This document shows, one piece after another, positions 13,860-19,732 of a stretch of DNA of 29,605 nt. The translations under genes and the position numbers were made by a program. Position 1 is the first letter of the stretch, and each line of letters opens with the position of its first letter. The notes beneath the pieces are model-generated. The model saw nothing but the letters and a program-made list of their open reading frames with translations. It did no database searches and had not been told where the DNA came from. Source of the DNA: a virus; the IMG/VR virus record IMGVR_UViG_3300025917_000486, positions 1 to 29,605 of that record, one strand, 5' to 3'.

Positions 13860-14176
13860 GCCGCGTCCCCCCAGATCAGCGCACTCAGGTCAGCCGGGGT
13901 GGAAATCCGGCGCCCCCAGTCCCCCGCACTGCGGGACGCGCGGTTGTCCTGCACGGCCTGCGCCGCCTCGACCGCGCCGCGCTGGCCGAACGCCTCCTCC
14001 GGAGACAGCACCGGCCGAACAGCGGTCAGGTCCAGCAGTTCGCGCTCACTGATCACGACCGAGGGCGTCAGCGTGATCACGCCGTCCCCGTCGACCGTCA
14101 CCGCGTACTGCCGGTCCTGAACCACCCGGTTCAGGTTGATCCGGCCGCGCGAGTCCGGCGACACCAGGATGACCAT
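13856..14176 (-). CDS. Probable antitoxin, AbrB/SpoVT-like
   Basis: A 106-residue protein starting at ATG 14176 behind GGGAGGGAGAG. The first 45 residues (MVILVSPDSRGRINLNRVV, then QYAVTVDGDGVITLTPSVV) fit the swapped-hairpin AbrB/SpoVT DNA-binding fold. A longer C-terminal tail (EAFGQRGAVEAAQAVQDNRAS) could bind the downstream toxin. The gene overlaps the toxin by four bases. Two inverted repeats lie in its leader, which would suit autoregulation by the antitoxin. Family identity is by pattern only. Confidence 0.6.
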   Translation of the reverse strand: MVILVSPDSRGRINLNRVVQDRQYAVTVDGDGVITLTPSVVISERELLDLTAVRPVLSPEEAFGQRGAVEAAQAVQDNRASRSAGDWGRRISTPADLSALIWGDAA

Positions 14177-14193
14177 GGTCTCTCCCTCCCACT

Positions 14194-14222
14194 GGTGGGC
14201 CGCGCCCACCTCCTATGAGGAG
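14194..14222 (-). promoter_or_regulatory. Inverted repeats in the antitoxin leader (candidate operator)
   Basis: Two inverted repeats lie between promoter and start: GGTGGGC / GCCCACC (14194-14210, 3-nt loop) and CTCCT-ATG-AGGAG (14210-14222). They could be a DNA operator for an autoregulating antitoxin or an RNA hairpin. Confidence 0.45.
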
Positions 14223-14250
14223 CCTATTCTGAACTTGGCTGCCATTTCAA
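14221..14250 (-). promoter_or_regulatory. Promoter of the toxin-antitoxin operon
   Basis: On the minus strand TTGAAA (complement of 14245-14250) is 18 bp upstream of TAGGCT (complement of 14221-14226). The spacer contains TGGCAGCCA, a variant of the recurrent promoter palindrome. Confidence 0.55.
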
Positions 14251-14255
14251 GAAGT

Positions 14256-14630
14256 TCAGACGGCGATGCCCACCGACGCGACCACCGAGCCCGCGTACTC
14301 GTCGGTGACCGTGAACTCCCGGCTGAGCACGGCTGCGATCCGCTTGAGGAGCGCCCGCTGCTCGAACTCCATCGACTCGTTGTGGATCCGGCACTGCGGG
14401 CACGTCGGGGGGAGGCCGCGCTTCAGACCCTCCATGATCTTCGCGCCGAGCGTCCTGCTGCGGCATCCCTCGCAGTCGTAGTGGTGCCGGTGAACCGAGG
14501 TCGTCACCGTCAGGCGGTCGGCCGACGGGTATACGTCCAGGTGGACATGCTCATTGCTGCGGACCCCCTCCGTGTACAGCAGATCCTTCACCGCGTTCAC
14601 CTTGCGGTCCGCCGCGTCCATCGCTCCCAT
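14256..14630 (-). CDS. Zinc-ribbon-like protein, 124 aa
   Basis: A 124-residue protein with two CxxC pairs, CEGC (in HHYDCEGCRSRTLG) and CPQC (in PPTCPQCRIHNES), about 25 residues apart with nearby histidines. That spacing fits a zinc ribbon or treble-clef-type site. The N-terminal half is an alpha/beta stretch (RLTVTTSVHRHHYD). Start ATG 14630 is used; ATG 14621 is possible. The GGAGAGG ribosome-binding site lies inside the 3' arm of a hairpin (14639-14672), so translation may be regulated. A nucleic-acid-binding or adapter role is inferred. Confidence 0.7.
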   Translation of the reverse strand: MGAMDAADRKVNAVKDLLYTEGVRSNEHVHLDVYPSADRLTVTTSVHRHHYDCEGCRSRTLGAKIMEGLKRGLPPTCPQCRIHNESMEFEQRALLKRIAAVLSREFTVTDEYAGSVVASVGIAV

Positions 14631-14638
14631 GATCTCAT

Positions 14639-14672
14639 CCTCTCCGTCGGGGCCCATTCCCCAACGGAGAGG
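14639..14672 (-). promoter_or_regulatory. Leader hairpin enclosing the ribosome-binding site
   Basis: CCTCTCCGT-GGGG / CCCC-ACGGAGAGG stem with one C-A mismatch and a short loop. On the minus strand the GGAGAGG ribosome-binding site of the gene at 14256-14630 is in the 3' arm, so folding would hide it. Confidence 0.5.
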
Positions 14673-14701
14673 ATATCAGCGGATCTTGATGGCCTGGGCC
14701 G
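14670..14701 (-). promoter_or_regulatory. Promoter with GGCCCAGGCC element for the zinc-ribbon gene
   Basis: On the minus strand CGGCCCAGGCCATCAAG (from 14701) leads into TGATATCC, a probable -10. It sits between the stop at 14704 and the leader hairpin and matches the element at 11535. Confidence 0.5.
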
Positions 14702-14703
14702 AA

Positions 14704-14979
14704 TCAGGAGGACCAGGGCCACGCGTCAGTCTCGGTGCGCACCAGGTACTGCCGGTTCGCGTTCACCGTCACACCGGGATATGCCGCCTCCATCGACGCC
14801 TTCCAGGCGCCCATCGCCGCCTCGGCTGCCGCGTCCTCGTTCTCCGTCACCGTCGAGCCGAAGCCGTTCGTGAGCGGGAAGGTCTGCTCGATGCCGGTGT
14901 CCACCGGGTTCTCGGGGTCCGTGTCGTTGAACAGCCACAGCCGGTACGTGACGGCGTAGGCGCCGGTCGGTATTGCCAT
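14704..14979 (-). CDS. Hypothetical protein, 91 aa
   Basis: A 91-residue protein, MAIPTGAYAVTYRLWLFND, starting at ATG 14979 with GGAGG 6 nt upstream; an in-frame TTG two codons earlier is possible. It looks beta-rich at the N-terminus and helical in the middle (EDAAAEAAMGAWKASMEAAYPGVTV). No known family. It is the rightmost gene of the leftward arm and lies against the divergent control region. A TAGGGT box upstream of the start may be its promoter. Confidence 0.65.
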   Translation of the reverse strand: MAIPTGAYAVTYRLWLFNDTDPENPVDTGIEQTFPLTNGFGSTVTENEDAAAEAAMGAWKASMEAAYPGVTVNANRQYLVRTETDAWPWSS

Positions 14980-15445
14980 GATCAACCTCCAGTCGGGGAA
15001 ACCCGGCCACCCTACTTCTCACGTACGCCTTCAGGCCCCTGCGGCTCGCAGGCGGCCGACTGCGCTCGCCGACCACCCGAGGGGCGCCGCACCCGCCACC
15101 GGCCCGCAGCCGGGCGCCCAGCCACCTTCCTGCCTCACCCGCAGCGCGAGCCCCGCCAGCACCCCGCACCCGGCAGACAACAGAAGCCCAGAGGTCTTTC
15201 GAGCGCAGCGAGTCCATCCCTCCTCCGGCGGCGCGGAGCGCCGACGCGCTGAGGACGACGATGAAGGCTTGGCGGAAGACAGGTCAGGTGCGGGCCGGTG
15301 GGTGGGGAACCCACTCCGGCATGTGCCTGGCATGGCTGGAGCCAAGCCTGAAGAGGAGGACTTCTAGATACTTCTATAGGGGGTGGAAAATCGACGTTTC
15401 CCCAGGTCAGGTGGGCTACCGACTCTGTCATTTTCTGCCAGGGAC

Positions 15446-15471
15446 GTTGACCTCATATGGTCAACCATATG
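15446..15471. repeat. Nested inverted repeats in the AT-rich core
   Basis: GTTGACC-TCATAT-GGTCAAC (15446-15465; 7-bp arms, 6-nt spacer) overlaps CATATGGT-CA-ACCATATG (15454-15471; 8-bp arms, 2-nt spacer). Both are perfect. They look like operator half-sites or an initiator-binding site. Confidence 0.7.
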
Positions 15472-15653
15472 GCCTACTTTGGCAACGAGAGGTCAAGGGT
15501 ATTTCATGGCAAATTTGGACATCTCTACTAGCGTGAACATGTCATCAATGTGACCCCGCTCTCCCTGTCGCACCCTTCTCATACGCGGATAGAGGGAGTA
15601 CCTTCTGGTGGACAAGGGGGCGACTTCTAGCTGCACTGCCGAGATCATTCTGC

Positions 15654-15659
15654 TAGAGT
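15654..15659 (+). promoter_or_regulatory. Promoter -10 of the first rightward gene
   Basis: TGCTAGAGT with TAGAGT at 15654-15659, 27 nt upstream of ATG 15686. The -35 candidate at 17 bp (CTGCAC) is weak. Confidence 0.45.
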
Positions 15660-15685
15660 CGCAACTACGGAAAGGAGTGACCGGC

Positions 15686-16081
15686 ATGGGACACGAGGCC
15701 AGCGTCATCGACGCGACCCTGATGAACGAGTTCGGGCAGTACGCCCAGACGGCGCCGTTCCCCATCTGGGTGGTGGCGAAGCTCAGCGAGGAGTTCGAGG
15801 CCCTGGGCCTGTACGCGCGGATCGCCTCCGCCGCGACGATGGAGGACTCCGACAGGATGCGCGTCACCATCTCGAAGGACTGGGCCGACGCCCTGTTCGG
15901 CGAGGACGGCGAGTGGAAGAAGCCAATGCAGTTCCTGCTGGACATCGAGGCGATCACGAAGGTCGCCGTGTACCGCAGCGGCAAGGTCCGGCTTCAGATG
16001 GAGGCGTACCCGCCCGACATCCGCGACGAGCTGGACGCTTACCGGCGCCCGAACGGCAAGCTGGTGGCAGCCTTCTCCTGA
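15686..16081 (+). CDS. Hypothetical protein, 131 aa, first rightward gene
   Basis: A 131-residue acidic protein starting at ATG 15686 behind an ideal GGAAAGGAG. It is mainly helical (DATLMNEFGQYAQ, KLSEEFEALGLYARIAS), with a beta-like end (ITKVAVYRSGKVRLQMEAYPP). No known motif or membrane segment. The in-frame extension to 15608 crosses the promoter and is rejected. As the first gene after the divergent region and just before the replication genes, an early regulatory or replication-linked role is possible, but not shown. Confidence 0.7.
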   Translation: MGHEASVIDATLMNEFGQYAQTAPFPIWVVAKLSEEFEALGLYARIASAATMEDSDRMRVTISKDWADALFGEDGEWKKPMQFLLDIEAITKVAVYRSGKVRLQMEAYPPDIRDELDAYRRPNGKLVAAFS

Positions 16082-16090
16082 GAAAGGAGA

Positions 16091-16114
16091 AGGCCCCAGC
16101 GTGAACTGGGGCCT
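16091..16114 (+). terminator. Hairpin terminator/attenuator
   Basis: Perfect 9-bp stem AGGCCCCAG / CTGGGGCCT with a 6-nt loop, 10 nt after the stop at 16081. No T-run follows, so it may only reduce read-through into the replication genes. Confidence 0.5.
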
Positions 16115-16152
16115 CGATCAAGCAAACTGACTGAAAGGTTACAGCGGAAGCC

Positions 16153-17097
16153 ATGTCGGATTCAAGGCACTTCACCGTGGTCGACGACTGGGTGCTGCTG
16201 CACCCGGACGTGACGTCCACCGAGTACCGGATCTACTCGATCATCAAGGGCAACCTGAAGCACACCCACGGAGGTGTGCCCGAGACCGGCTTCCGCGCGA
16301 CCGCCGCCTGGGTCAACGAGATCTCCAACGGCCTCGTGTCGGTGAGCACTGCGCACAAGGCGATGCAGGCCCTGGCTAAGAAGGGAATCCTGCGCAGGCT
16401 CAACAACCCGCAGTCCGGCGAGGGTGCCGACTTCGAGTTCGTCGTGGTGCCGCCGGAGGAGTACGCCGGACCCAAGAGCGTGATGGCCGAGGCCGCCGCG
16501 ATCAGCAAAAAGAAGAGCCGCAGCGTGGTCTTCGTGACGGTGCCGCTGAACCGCAGGCCCCGTAAGGGCGCCCGCCAGCAGGAAGCGCAGGCGCAGGCGA
16601 TCGTCCTCATGGACGAAGAGGCCGAGGAGCCGGAGCCCGAGTTCGACATGTCGGCCCTGGAGGATTCCGGGCCGACCGGCGCCGAGGCGGAGTTCGTCGT
16701 CGAGCTGGAAGAGATCACCGCACGGAACACCGAGCCCCGGCTGCGCCTGATGTCGGCCGCCTGCGAGCGTGTTGCCGCTGCGGTGCGCCCGGCGTTGGAG
16801 GCCGGATGGAACCCGCGCGAACTGGCGCTGCGGATGGCGGCCGAGCTGAACCCCCGGGTCAATGCCCCGGAGCGACTGCTGATCAGCAAGGCGGGGGACC
16901 TTGGCAAGCCGCCGAAGACGCGCACCGTGATGCCCGAGGCACCGAAGGAAGACGACCAGCTCAACCGGTACGTGCCGCCGAAGCAGTTCCACCAGCGGCC
17001 CGGCCTGGACATCAGCCCCGAGGAGCAGGAGAAGATCGACGCGAGGCTGCGTGAGTACCAGGCCCAGCGTGACCGGGCCAACCTGCTGAAGAGCTGA
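16153..17097 (+). CDS. Winged-helix-like replication protein (possible helicase loader)
   Basis: A 314-residue protein. Residues about 10-95 look like a winged-helix DNA-binding domain of the replication-initiator or DnaD type: STEYRIYSIIKGNLKHT, then a turn and recognition-type helix VSTAHKAMQALAKKGILRRL, a basic strand pair and FEFVVVPPEEY. A charged, acidic linker (about 150-180) follows, then a second helical domain with LRLMSAACERVAAAVRPALEAGWNPRELALRMAAEL. A Gln/Glu-rich tail ends the protein. It stands 23 nt before the DnaB-type helicase gene, so a role in origin recognition or helicase loading is inferred. The ribosome-binding site before ATG 16153 is weak. Confidence 0.65.
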   Translation: MSDSRHFTVVDDWVLLHPDVTSTEYRIYSIIKGNLKHTHGGVPETGFRATAAWVNEISNGLVSVSTAHKAMQALAKKGILRRLNNPQSGEGADFEFVVVPPEEYAGPKSVMAEAAAISKKKSRSVVFVTVPLNRRPRKGARQQEAQAQAIVLMDEEAEEPEPEFDMSALEDSGPTGAEAEFVVELEEITARNTEPRLRLMSAACERVAAAVRPALEAGWNPRELALRMAAELNPRVNAPERLLISKAGDLGKPPKTRTVMPEAPKEDDQLNRYVPPKQFHQRPGLDISPEEQEKIDARLREYQAQRDRANLLKS

Positions 17098-17120
17098 AGA
17101 AACGGATAAGGAGAACAAAC

Positions 17121-18482
17121 GTGGGTGAAGTACGCGCCATTGCGGGCGGAACCATGGTCGACCCGCACGCGGAGACGGCCGTTCTGGGGGAACTGCTCGT
17201 CTCCGACGGCCACCCGCTCGACTGTCGTGACGAAGTCACCGACATCCTGCGGGACGCCGGGCCGGAAGTGTTCCACGACCCGCTGAACCGCAAGGTGTAC
17301 GAGGCGTTCCTGTCCTGCTTCATCGACGGCGGCCACACCGACCCGGTGGCGGTCGTCGGCGCCCTGCGGCAGGAGGGGGAGCTGACCGCCGAGCTGTTCG
17401 ACCACGTGCACAGCCTGCCGTCGAAGGCCGGGAACCTCGCGGCCTCGCACGGCGGGGCGCGGAGCCTGCTCGACCTGTACCGGCGGCGCATGCTGCACAA
17501 GGTGCTGGTGGAGTCCTCCGGCCGGGTCCAGGCGGGCGGCGGGTCCTACGGCGAGATCGCCGGGGAGGTCTCGGTGGTGGTGTCGGAGGTCATCGACACC
17601 TCCACGAAGGTGGAGACCACCTTCTCCGCATCGCAGGTCTCCGAGGCTGCCCTGGGGCACATCCTCCACGGGCGGACCATGGAGAAGGGCATCCCGATGG
17701 GGCTGCACGACATCGACGAACTGACCGGCGGCATGCGGCTGGGCCAGTTCATCGTGATCGCCGGGCGGCCCGGCCACGGCAAGACCACCGTCGGCGCCCA
17801 GGTCGCGCGGAACGTGGCGCACCAGGGGATGGCCACGGAGATCTTCTCGTTGGAGATGCCGAAGGAGGAGCTGGGCCAGCGCAACGCGTCGGCCGAGACC
17901 GGCATCCCCTTCGAGGACATCCGTGACGGCCGGGTGGACGCCGAGGCGATCGAGCGACTGATCGAGTACGACGCCAGCCAGGCCGACTACCCGATGACGG
18001 TCGACGACGACCCGGGCCAGACGCTCGGAGAGATCGCGCTGAAGGTCCGCAAGTCGGCCCGGGAGAAGGGTGCGAAGGTCTTCGTGATCGACTACCTCCA
18101 GCTCGTGAAGCCGGACAAGCCGACCGGCAACCCGACGGTGGACGTGGCGATCGTCTCGGAAGGGCTGCGCAGGCTGGCCCGTACGCTCCGGGTCATCATC
18201 ATCGCGCTGGCTCAGCTCAACCGTGAGTCGGCCGGTCGCGACGACGGCAAGCCGAAGCTGACCGACCTGCGCCAGTCCGGCCAGATCGAGCAGGACGCGA
18301 ACGTGGTCATCCTGGTCCACCTGCCGTTCAAGATCGATCCCGACACGGCGCGCGGCAAGGAGGCCGACCTGATCCTCGCGAAGAACCGAGGGGGCAAGAC
18401 GGCCGAGCGGGTGATGCTGTTCGACGGCGCCCACAGCCGGTTCCTCAACCCGTCCGACATGCTCGCCGGGATCTCGTCGTGA
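17121..18482 (+). CDS. dnaB-like: DnaB-type replicative DNA helicase
   Basis: A 453-residue hexameric-type replicative helicase, close to bacterial DnaB length. An N-terminal DnaB domain (about 14-120; HAETAVLGELLVSDG) precedes a linker helix (LLDLYRRRMLHKVL), then the RecA-like core. Walker A is GRPGHGKT (215-222). A conserved glutamate is in SLEMP (E245), Walker B is VFVIDYLQLV with D324, AQLNRES contributes Q365, and KNRGGKT (421-427) matches the DnaB arginine-finger motif. GTG 17121 follows AAGGAGAAC. It unwinds DNA at the fork with the downstream primase. Its stop overlaps the next start as GTGA. Confidence 0.95.
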   Translation: MGEVRAIAGGTMVDPHAETAVLGELLVSDGHPLDCRDEVTDILRDAGPEVFHDPLNRKVYEAFLSCFIDGGHTDPVAVVGALRQEGELTAELFDHVHSLPSKAGNLAASHGGARSLLDLYRRRMLHKVLVESSGRVQAGGGSYGEIAGEVSVVVSEVIDTSTKVETTFSASQVSEAALGHILHGRTMEKGIPMGLHDIDELTGGMRLGQFIVIAGRPGHGKTTVGAQVARNVAHQGMATEIFSLEMPKEELGQRNASAETGIPFEDIRDGRVDAEAIERLIEYDASQADYPMTVDDDPGQTLGEIALKVRKSAREKGAKVFVIDYLQLVKPDKPTGNPTVDVAIVSEGLRRLARTLRVIIIALAQLNRESAGRDDGKPKLTDLRQSGQIEQDANVVILVHLPFKIDPDTARGKEADLILAKNRGGKTAERVMLFDGAHSRFLNPSDMLAGISS

Positions 18483-18925
18483 TCACGGGAGAGTTCCTGG
18501 TCTGCGACGATCTCGGTCCGCTCGGACGGCTGGCTCCGCCCGGCGACCTCTTCGTGATGGAGCCCCGGGACGTCAGCCTCGTGATCTCCGAACGCAAGTG
18601 GATCAACGAAAAGTACCTGGAGGCCGACGGGAAGGCCGAGAAGTACCGGAAGTGGCTGAAGACGGCCCACCTGCGGGGACGGCGTGACGCGATCCGGGAA
18701 TGGTTCGACATCTGGACCATCGAGGCTGCGAAGTACGCCGTCTGCGACGGCTGGCTGCTGAGCGTCGTCGGCCTGCTGGAGATGGGCAAGCAACAGGCGA
18801 TGAACGTGCCGAAGAACTTCTCGTACAACGGCTTCGGCCCGATCCGCGAGCTGACGAAGAAGGTTGTCGAGGCGACCGACGAGGAGATCATCGGGGGCGC
18901 CCGGTTCCGGGCGAAGCTCCGGTAG
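18479..18925 (+). CDS. Hypothetical protein, 148 aa
   Basis: A 148-residue protein starting at GTG 18479, overlapping the helicase stop by four bases. It has a basic N-terminal half (ERKWINEKYLEADGKAEKYRKWLKTAHLRGRRDAIREWF) and a helical C-terminal part. No membrane segment; no known motif. Translational coupling to dnaB suggests a role in replication, such as a helicase accessory factor, but this is inference from position. Confidence 0.7.
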   Translation: MITGEFLVCDDLGPLGRLAPPGDLFVMEPRDVSLVISERKWINEKYLEADGKAEKYRKWLKTAHLRGRRDAIREWFDIWTIEAAKYAVCDGWLLSVVGLLEMGKQQAMNVPKNFSYNGFGPIRELTKKVVEATDEEIIGGARFRAKLR

Positions 18926-18934
18926 AAGCGCGAA

Positions 18935-18969
18935 GGCCAGGCGTCCGGTGTCCACCGGATGGCCTGGCC
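18935..18969 (+). terminator. Terminator of the helicase operon
   Basis: GGCCAGGC / GCCTGGCC outer stem and CCGGT / ACCGG inner stem with a 4-nt loop, 9 nt after the stop at 18925. Bases downstream are CCCACTTCC, without a T-run. Confidence 0.6.
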
Positions 18970-18998
18970 CCACTTCCTGCCCCTCGTGGGGCGGCATG

Positions 18999-19015
18999 TA
19001 GAGTATGGCAGCCAT
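18999..19015 (+). promoter_or_regulatory. Upstream promoter of the tandem pair (P1)
   Basis: ATGTAGAGTATGG with -10 TAGAGT at 18999-19004, overlapped by ATGGCAGCCAT (19005-19015), a variant palindrome near the expected start point. It precedes the UUCG hairpin at 19026-19053. Confidence 0.5.
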
Positions 19016-19025
19016 GGGTGACGGG

Positions 19026-19053
19026 TGGCAAGCCCCTTTCGAGGGGCTTGCCA
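19026..19053 (+). terminator. Hairpin with UUCG tetraloop
   Basis: Perfect 12-bp stem TGGCAAGCCCCT / AGGGGCTTGCCA closed by TTCG, a very stable tetraloop. It lies between promoters P1 and P2, so it may end a short P1 RNA. Confidence 0.65.
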
Positions 19054-19054
19054 G

Positions 19055-19083
19055 TAGAAGTGGCCCAGGCCATGTAGTAGGCT
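19055..19083 (+). promoter_or_regulatory. Promoter P2 with TGGCCCAGGCCA operator
   Basis: TGGCCCAGGCCA (19061-19072) lies at the start of the 17-bp spacer before -10 TAGGCT (19078-19083). The -35 position (TAGAAG) is poor, which suggests dependence on, or repression by, a factor bound at the palindrome. Confidence 0.6.
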
Positions 19084-19085
19084 GT

Positions 19086-19114
19086 GGGTGAACCAAGTTG
19101 ATGTTGGTTCACCC
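19086..19114 (+). promoter_or_regulatory. Leader hairpin before the degenerate DnaB-like gene
   Basis: Perfect 11-bp stem GGGTGAACCAA / TTGGTTCACCC with a 7-nt loop, just downstream of the P2 -10 and 18 nt before ATG 19133. It would form at the 5' end of the transcript and may stabilise the message. Confidence 0.5.
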
Positions 19115-19132
19115 CTCGGAAAGGGTGAAGAG

Positions 19133-19669
19133 ATGGTTGTGTCTGTGGGGCCCATCGCTCTGGCGCGGCCCGGATGGGGACTGAAGGAGGGCGCGGTCAC
19201 GTCGCTTGTGTCGAACGACTCGGGAGGCAGGCCGGACGTCCTCTGCGCGCAGATGCTGCTGAACGCGGCGATCTGCGGAATGAAGGTGCTCGTGCTGCTG
19301 CCGGGGCTTCGGTCCGACGACGAGGTGTGGTCATCGGTCGGCCAGATCCTGGGCGGCGGGGACGGGCGCATGGCGGCCAAGGAGATGCGCCATCTGCGAC
19401 TCGTCATGTACGCCTCCGGCACCGGCCGGGAGCACGTTAACAAGGCTGAGCTGGTGTACGCTCCTGGACTCAGCCCCTCCGAACTCGGCCGCCTCAGCGA
19501 TGAGACGACGGCCCCGATCCTGACCCTCGCCGACCTCGAAAGCGAGACGGCGAAGCGGCTGTCCAGCGAAGTGATCCGCGTCGGCGGCGACACGATCGTC
19601 TACGACGCCGAGGGCTTCGAGGTTCCTGTCGTGTTCGACCCGAGCGGTCCGGTCTATCGCCCGGCATGA
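19133..19669 (+). CDS. Degenerate DnaB/RecA-like protein, Walker A lost
   Basis: A 178-residue protein starting at ATG 19133 behind GGAAAGGG. Residues about 22-70 align by eye with the helicase core of the neighbouring DnaB gene: VTSLVSNDSGGRPDVLCAQ with the helicase's IVIAGRPGHGKTTVGAQ, then NAAICGMKVLVLLPGLRSDDE with NVAHQGMATEIFSLEMPKEE. The shared AQ, N, A, GM positions suggest common ancestry. The GKT of Walker A is replaced (GGRPDV), so ATP binding is probably lost. It could be a helicase-interacting regulator or an evolutionary remnant. The remainder (80-178) is unremarkable alpha/beta. The relationship is my own inference and needs a profile search. Confidence 0.6.
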   Translation: MVVSVGPIALARPGWGLKEGAVTSLVSNDSGGRPDVLCAQMLLNAAICGMKVLVLLPGLRSDDEVWSSVGQILGGGDGRMAAKEMRHLRLVMYASGTGREHVNKAELVYAPGLSPSELGRLSDETTAPILTLADLESETAKRLSSEVIRVGGDTIVYDAEGFEVPVVFDPSGPVYRPA

Positions 19670-19680
19670 TGGTCGTCGCA

Positions 19681-19701
19681 CGCCCCGCTACCGGTGGGGC
19701 G
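19681..19701 (+). terminator. Short hairpin before primase
   Basis: CGCCCC / GGGGCG stem with a 9-nt loop, 11 nt after the stop at 19669 and about 30 nt before ATG 19733. No T-run; probably a weak attenuator in the shared message. Confidence 0.4.
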
Positions 19702-19732
19702 TACGCGGCGCCCGGTGAGAGAGGTTGTGCGA

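Larger units (their letters stand above)
14980..15685. other. Divergent gene-free region, candidate origin/control region
   Basis: Seven hundred bases without a convincing gene separate the leftward and rightward arms. The left part (to about 15260) is C-rich on the plus strand, with host-like GAGCGCAGCGAG and a small GGCGCGGAGCGCC hairpin. The segment 15360-15560 is AT-rich for this genome and contains overlapping inverted repeats at 15446-15471. A TGCTAGAGT box precedes the first rightward gene. The helicase and primase genes follow, which makes a replication or transcription control role plausible. No iteron series was seen. Confidence 0.5.

Noticed and set aside
14980-15260. Insertion sequence or host-derived fragment suggested by GAGCGCAGCGAG
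   Set aside because: No terminal inverted repeats, target duplications or transposase frame were found; the word is common in Streptomyces-like DNA.
15261-15536. Plus-strand 91-codon frame in the divergent region
   Set aside because: It has a passable GAGG upstream but low GC at third positions, odd Trp-rich composition and it runs through the AT-rich inverted repeats; better read as control DNA.
16233-18434. Very long minus-strand frame opposite the helicase genes
   Set aside because: It is antisense to a clear DnaB-type helicase and winged-helix gene; long antisense frames are expected in high-GC DNA.
19005-19090. Short frame from ATG near 19005 across the UUCG hairpin
   Set aside because: No ribosome-binding site and it crosses the hairpin and promoter P2; non-coding regulatory sequence is more likely.
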